Assembly (NCBI GenBank): GCA_011391155.1
Contig: JAABRA010000370.1
Coordinates: forward strand, 1 to 58,123
Length of the DNA stretch: 58,123 nt
Origin: Burkholderiales bacterium
Lineage (GTDB): Bacteria; Pseudomonadota; Gammaproteobacteria; Burkholderiales; Burkholderiaceae_C
Direction: 5' to 3'
The notes under the pieces were generated by a model, which had not been told where the DNA came from, searched no databases, and saw only the letters and a program-made list of their open reading frames with translations. Both the position numbers and the translations under genes were made by a program. Positions 54,548-58,123 of the stretch are shown here, one piece after another. Numbering within the stretch: the stretch's first letter is position 1; each line of letters begins with the position of its first letter.

Positions 54548-57500
54548 ATGGACCTGCAAACTCTTCAAGACAACCAGTGGGTGCGCCGCGCCGGGTGGAC
54601 CCTCGGCGGCGTGGCGGCACTCTGGGCCGTCAGCTGGCTGGCCGTGCCGCCCTTGCTCAAGCACCAGGCGCAGAAGTTGGCCAGCGAAAAGCTGGGGCGC
54701 GCCGTGACGATTGGCGCGGTGGACTTCAAGCCCTGGTCGCTGGAATTGACGGTGTCCGACCTGGCCGTGGCCACCGCCGACGGGAAAGCCGACCAGTTGC
54801 GCATCAAGCGCATCTATATAGACAGCGCCTTGCAGTCCCTGGTGCGCCGGGCACCGGTGATGGACGCCATCGCCGTGGATGAGCCCGTGGCGCGCCTGAC
54901 CCATCTCGGGGGCGGTCGCTACGACATCGACGACATCCTCACGAAGCTGGCGCCGCCGGCAGACGCACCGCCCGGCGAGCCGGCGAAGTTTGCGCTCTAC
55001 AACCTGGCGCTTGGCGGCGGATCGTTCGATTTCATCGACACCACGGTCGGCAAGACGCACACCCTGCGCGATGTGCGCCTGGCAGTGCCTTTTCTGAGCA
55101 ATCTGGACTCCCAGCGCGACATCCACACCGATCCCCTGCTGGCCTTCAAGCTCAACGGCAGCGCGTTTGACTCCAGCGCCCAGACCACGCCCTTTGCCCA
55201 GACCCGCAAGACCGACGCCGTCTTCAAGCTGCAGTCGCTGGATCTGACGCCCTACCTCGGCTACATCCCGGCCAGTGTGCCGGTGCGCCTGCTGGCTGCG
55301 ACGGTGGATGCGGACCTGAAGCTGGCTTTCGAGCAGAACCCCAAACCGTCCGTGCGTCTGAGCGGTGTGGTGGCGGTCAGCCGCGTGAAGCTGGCGGACG
55401 CGCAGCAGCAGGACCTGCTGGCGTTTGACCGTCTCAAGCTGGACCTGGCCGACCTGCGCCCGCTGGCCCAGACGCTCAAGCTCTCGTCGGTCGAACTGAC
55501 CGCGCCCACGCTGACGGTGCTTCGCGCCCGCGACGGTCGCCTGAACCTGGACGTGACGGCCGCGCCGTCAGGAGGCGCCAAAAAATCGACTGAAACCGTA
55601 GCAAACAACGACCATTCCACGCTGGGTTCAGGCCAAAAAGATACAAAAAGTCCAGCACCAGGCCCCTGGACGGTCGAGGTGGCGGCAGTTGTGGTGCGGG
55701 GCGGCCGGGTGGACTGGACGGACGACACCACCGCCGTGGGCAAGGGCGCGCCCGCGCGCCTGAGCCTGCGCGACCTGACGCTGGATGCCTCGGGCATCGC
55801 CTTTCCGCTGGATGCGCCGGGCGTGCAGGCGGTCCCGTTCACCGGGTCCGCGGCGCTGGAAGCCGGTGCTGCACCGGGCGCCGCCGGCCCCAAGGGCGGC
55901 CCGGTGACGGCGGCGCCTGCGGCGGCGCTGCAATTCAGCGGTTCGGCGCTGGCGACGGCGGCCAGCATGACGGCTACTGTCAGCGCGCTGCCGCTGTCCC
56001 TGGGCGCGCCCTATGTGGCGCAGTTCCTGGAGCCCACTTTGGGTGGCACGCTGAACGCCGCGCTCGGGGTGAACTGGGTGCTCGGGGCCAACGTGGCGGC
56101 CCTGCAGAAGGAAAAGGGTGCGGCCTATGACCTGAAACTCAGGCTGGACCGCCTGACGCTGGACAAACTGGCGCTGAGTCAGGGCAGGCAGACGCTGGCG
56201 GCGATCCAGAACGTGGAACTGGTGGGCGGGCAGATCGACCCGGTCGGACAGTCGGTCGCCCTGGGCAAGCTGGCCGTGACCAACCCCAGACTGAAGATCG
56301 AACGCGATGCCCAGGGGCGCTGGATGGTCGAGCAATGGCTCAAGGGCGATGGCAAGACCGTTGCACCGGCCGCGCCGGCTGCGGCCAGCGTCGCTGGCCC
56401 ATCGAAGGGCGAAACGGGTCGCCCGACCAGCCCGGCGACGAAGGACGGCAGCCCCTGGAAAGTGGCGATCAACGATTTCCTGATCAATGGCGGTAGCGTG
56501 GGCTGGGCCGATGCGGCCACCCCGCGGCCGGTCGCCTTCGAGGTGTCGGCATTGCGGGTGCAACTGCAGAACTTCGCGCTCGACGGCAAGAAACCGGCGG
56601 GCCTGCAGGTGGCGGCGCGCATTGGCGCCGGCCAGACCGAGCCCGGGCAGCTCAGTTACCGCGGCACGCTGGGCCTGAACCCGGTGGCCACGCAGGGCGC
56701 GGTGGAACTGGTGAACCTGCCGGTCCAGGCCTTCGAGCCGTATTTCGGCGATGCCCTCAATATTGAACTGCTACGCGCGGATGCCAGTTTCAAGGGCACT
56801 GTGCAATTTGCGAGCAGTCCGGCCGGCCCCAGTGTGCGGGTCAGCGGCGATTCGGCGATCGACGCTTTCCGCGCCAACAGCGTGCCGGGCTCGGCGGCGG
56901 CGGGAGCGCAGCCGGTCGACAAGGGCGGGGCCACCGCGGCTGCGGCTCCGGCTGCGCGTCGCACCGGCGTGGCCGGTGACGAGGAACTGCTGGCCTGGAA
57001 GGCGCTGAGCCTGCGCGGGCTCGATATCGCCGTGGCGCCGGGCACCGCCACACGGGTGGATGTCAAGGAGACCGCACTGAGCGACTTTTACGCCCGGATC
57101 ATCCTCAGCGAGAGCGGGCGCCTCAACCTGCAGGACCTGATCAAGACCCCGCCCGGCAGCGGGGCCGCCGCAGCCACGGCGACGGTCGCGACAGCCGCGA
57201 CGCCTGCCTCTGCGGGAAATACTCCTGAAACTGTAGCTAACAAAGACCCATCGACGCTGGGAAGAGGCCAAAATGGTTCAAAAAATGCGGCTGAGGCGCC
57301 GGTCATCAACTTCGGTCCGGTCAGCCTGGTGGGCGGCCGGGTCTACTTCTCCGACCGATTCATCAAGCCCAATTATTCGGCCGACATGACCGAACTGACC
57401 GGCAAGCTCAGTGCGTTTTCCAGTGTGTCGCCGCAAGGCTCGCCGCAGCTGGCCGACCTCGAGTTGCGCGGGCGCGTCGGCGCCACGGCTTCGCTGGAGA

Positions 57501-58123
57501 TCCTGGGCAAGCTCAATCCGCTGGCGAACCCGCTGGCGCTGGATATCCGCGGCAAGATGCGCGACCTGGAACTGGCGCCGCTGTCGCCCTATTCGGTCAA
57601 GTATTCGGGCTACGGCATCGAGCGCGGCAAGCTCAGCATGGACGTGGGCTACAAGGTGCTGCCCGATGGCCAGCTGACGGCCAGCAACAACATCGTGCTC
57701 AACCAGCTCACGTTTGGCGACAAGGTCGAGGGTTCGACCGCCAGCCTGCCAGTGAAGCTGGCGGTGGCGCTGCTGGCCGACCGCAACGGGGTGATCGACA
57801 TCAACCTGCCGATTTCCGGCTCCCTCAACGACCCGCAGTTCAGCCTCGGTTCGGTCATCCTCAAGGTGATCGGCAACCTGATCGTCAAGGCCATCACCGC
57901 GCCGTTTTCCTTGCTGGCCAGCGCCTTTGGCGGCGGCGGGGACGAACTCAGCATGGTGGCTTTCGCGCCCGGCACCGCGGTGCTGGCGCCGCAGGCCACG
58001 CAGGGGCTGGACAAGGTGGCGAAGGCGCTGACCGAGCGGCCGGCGCTGATGATGACGGTGGCCGGCACGGCCCGGCTCGACGTCGAGCGTGAAGCCTACA
58101 AGCGCGAGCGCCTGCGCGCGCTG
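54548..58123 (+). CDS. DUF748 domain-containing AsmA-like envelope protein, cut by window edge
   Basis: At least 1192 residues, open to the window end. One N-terminal membrane helix (about 17-36) is followed by a long periplasmic chain of beta-rich AsmA/DUF748 modules, with LASEKLGRAVTIGAVDFKPW (44-63) as the usual opening and INLPISGSLNDPQFSLGSVI near 1090 as the C-terminal DUF748 mark. AsmA-like proteins are thought to act as lipid bridges between the membranes. Two in-frame repeat copies encode ETVANNDHSTLGSGQKDTK (about 349-367) and ETVANKDPSTLGRGQNGSKN (about 894-913), each in an Ala/Pro-rich linker between modules. Confidence 0.9.
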   Translation, partial: MDLQTLQDNQWVRRAGWTLGGVAALWAVSWLAVPPLLKHQAQKLASEKLGRAVTIGAVDFKPWSLELTVSDLAVATADGKADQLRIKRIYIDSALQSLVRRAPVMDAIAVDEPVARLTHLGGGRYDIDDILTKLAPPADAPPGEPAKFALYNLALGGGSFDFIDTTVGKTHTLRDVRLAVPFLSNLDSQRDIHTDPLLAFKLNGSAFDSSAQTTPFAQTRKTDAVFKLQSLDLTPYLGYIPASVPVRLLAATVDADLKLAFEQNPKPSVRLSGVVAVSRVKLADAQQQDLLAFDRLKLDLADLRPLAQTLKLSSVELTAPTLTVLRARDGRLNLDVTAAPSGGAKKSTETVANNDHSTLGSGQKDTKSPAPGPWTVEVAAVVVRGGRVDWTDDTTAVGKGAPARLSLRDLTLDASGIAFPLDAPGVQAVPFTGSAALEAGAAPGAAGPKGGPVTAAPAAALQFSGSALATAASMTATVSALPLSLGAPYVAQFLEPTLGGTLNAALGVNWVLGANVAALQKEKGAAYDLKLRLDRLTLDKLALSQGRQTLAAIQNVELVGGQIDPVGQSVALGKLAVTNPRLKIERDAQGRWMVEQWLKGDGKTVAPAAPAAASVAGPSKGETGRPTSPATKDGSPWKVAINDFLINGGSVGWADAATPRPVAFEVSALRVQLQNFALDGKKPAGLQVAARIGAGQTEPGQLSYRGTLGLNPVATQGAVELVNLPVQAFEPYFGDALNIELLRADASFKGTVQFASSPAGPSVRVSGDSAIDAFRANSVPGSAAAGAQPVDKGGATAAAAPAARRTGVAGDEELLAWKALSLRGLDIAVAPGTATRVDVKETALSDFYARIILSESGRLNLQDLIKTPPGSGAAAATATVATAATPASAGNTPETVANKDPSTLGRGQNGSKNAAEAPVINFGPVSLVGGRVYFSDRFIKPNYSADMTELTGKLSAFSSVSPQGSPQLADLELRGRVGATASLEILGKLNPLANPLALDIRGKMRDLELAPLSPYSVKYSGYGIERGKLSMDVGYKVLPDGQLTASNNIVLNQLTFGDKVEGSTASLPVKLAVALLADRNGVIDINLPISGSLNDPQFSLGSVILKVIGNLIVKAITAPFSLLASAFGGGGDELSMVAFAPGTAVLAPQATQGLDKVAKALTERPALMMTVAGTARLDVEREAYKRERLRAL
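55591..55650 (-). repeat. CCCAGCGT dispersed repeat, copy 8, inside DUF748 gene
   Basis: Minus-strand reading gives GGCCTGAACCCAGCGTGGAA then TGGTCGTTGTTTGCTACGG (core and distal box). It lies antisense to the gene yet is open in the gene frame. The flanking protein sequence is low complexity. Confidence 0.9.
57225..57283 (-). repeat. CCCAGCGT dispersed repeat, copy 9, inside DUF748 gene
   Basis: Minus-strand reading gives TTTTGGCCTCTTCCCAGCGT then CGATGGGTCTTTGTTAGCTA and CAGTTTCAGG. Same orientation and same reading frame as copy 8, 1.6 kb away in the same gene, so both encode related peptides. Confidence 0.9.

Noticed and set aside
54258-54882. Short plus-strand open frames overlapping the start of the DUF748 gene
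   Set aside because: They overlap the structured RNA and the well-supported DUF748 start, have no ribosome sites, and their translations are Arg/Ser/Pro-rich.

Overview
The window is one GC-rich chromosomal segment of a betaproteobacterium, most likely in Burkholderiales, family Comamonadaceae (Polaromonas, Rhodoferax or Ramlibacter type). This rests on protein style, GTG/TTG starts, ETF-QO and TRAP genes, and the rib/nusB/tol and pilV-W-X-Y1-E gene orders. I infer the genus only loosely. I see no rRNA, tRNA, CRISPR array, prophage or insertion sequence. The left edge cuts gcvT and the right edge cuts a large AsmA-like (DUF748) gene.

Layout. 1-5.6 kb (minus): gcvT behind a tandem glycine riboswitch, a small hypothetical gene, and a TRAP transporter operon (denD-dctP-dctQ-dctM) for a sugar-acid-like substrate. 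5.7-12.7 kb: ETF-ubiquinone oxidoreductase, a divergent SDR/permease/thioesterase group, alanine dehydrogenase, two AhpD-like proteins, and a PAS-LuxR regulator. 12.8-19.2 kb: 3-oxoacid CoA-transferase, a GspE/PilB-type ATPase, an RluA-type pseudouridine synthase, an ABC-type binding protein, trmB. 19.2-26.4 kb: two paralogous, very glycine-rich secreted DUF11 proteins with gluQ between them. 26.5-31.4 kb: an FAD oxidoreductase, a LysR-pirin-DoxX-WrbA redox-stress cluster, trhO. 31.5-35.0 kb: dnaE. 35.1-53.8 kb: an almost unbroken minus-strand run: lytic transglycosylase, glyA (behind a ZTP riboswitch), nrdR, minor pilins plus PilY1, ribD-ribE-ribBX-ribH-nusB, an aminotransferase, ybgC-tolQ-tolR-tolA. 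54.2-58.1 kb: a structured candidate RNA and the DUF748 gene.

How parts work together. The glycine riboswitch on gcvT and the ZTP riboswitch on glyA place both main glycine/one-carbon enzymes under RNA control. The pilin block makes the priming/tip complex of a type IV pilus; the GspE-like ATPase could power a related secretion or pilus system.

The most unusual signal is a dispersed repeat of about 50-60 bp with a conserved CCCAGCGT core and a distal TTTGCTA box, present nine times. Six copies are intergenic. They fill all four convergent junctions that have room for one, and one copy forms a terminator-like hairpin inside the TRAP operon. Three copies lie in frame inside protein genes (gluQ once, DUF748 twice) and add about 20 residues each in linker regions. 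This resembles the protein-coding palindromic elements of Rickettsia and I do not know a description of it in this group. Second in interest are the candidate RNA at 54.25-54.46 kb and the twin glycine-rich secreted proteins around gluQ.
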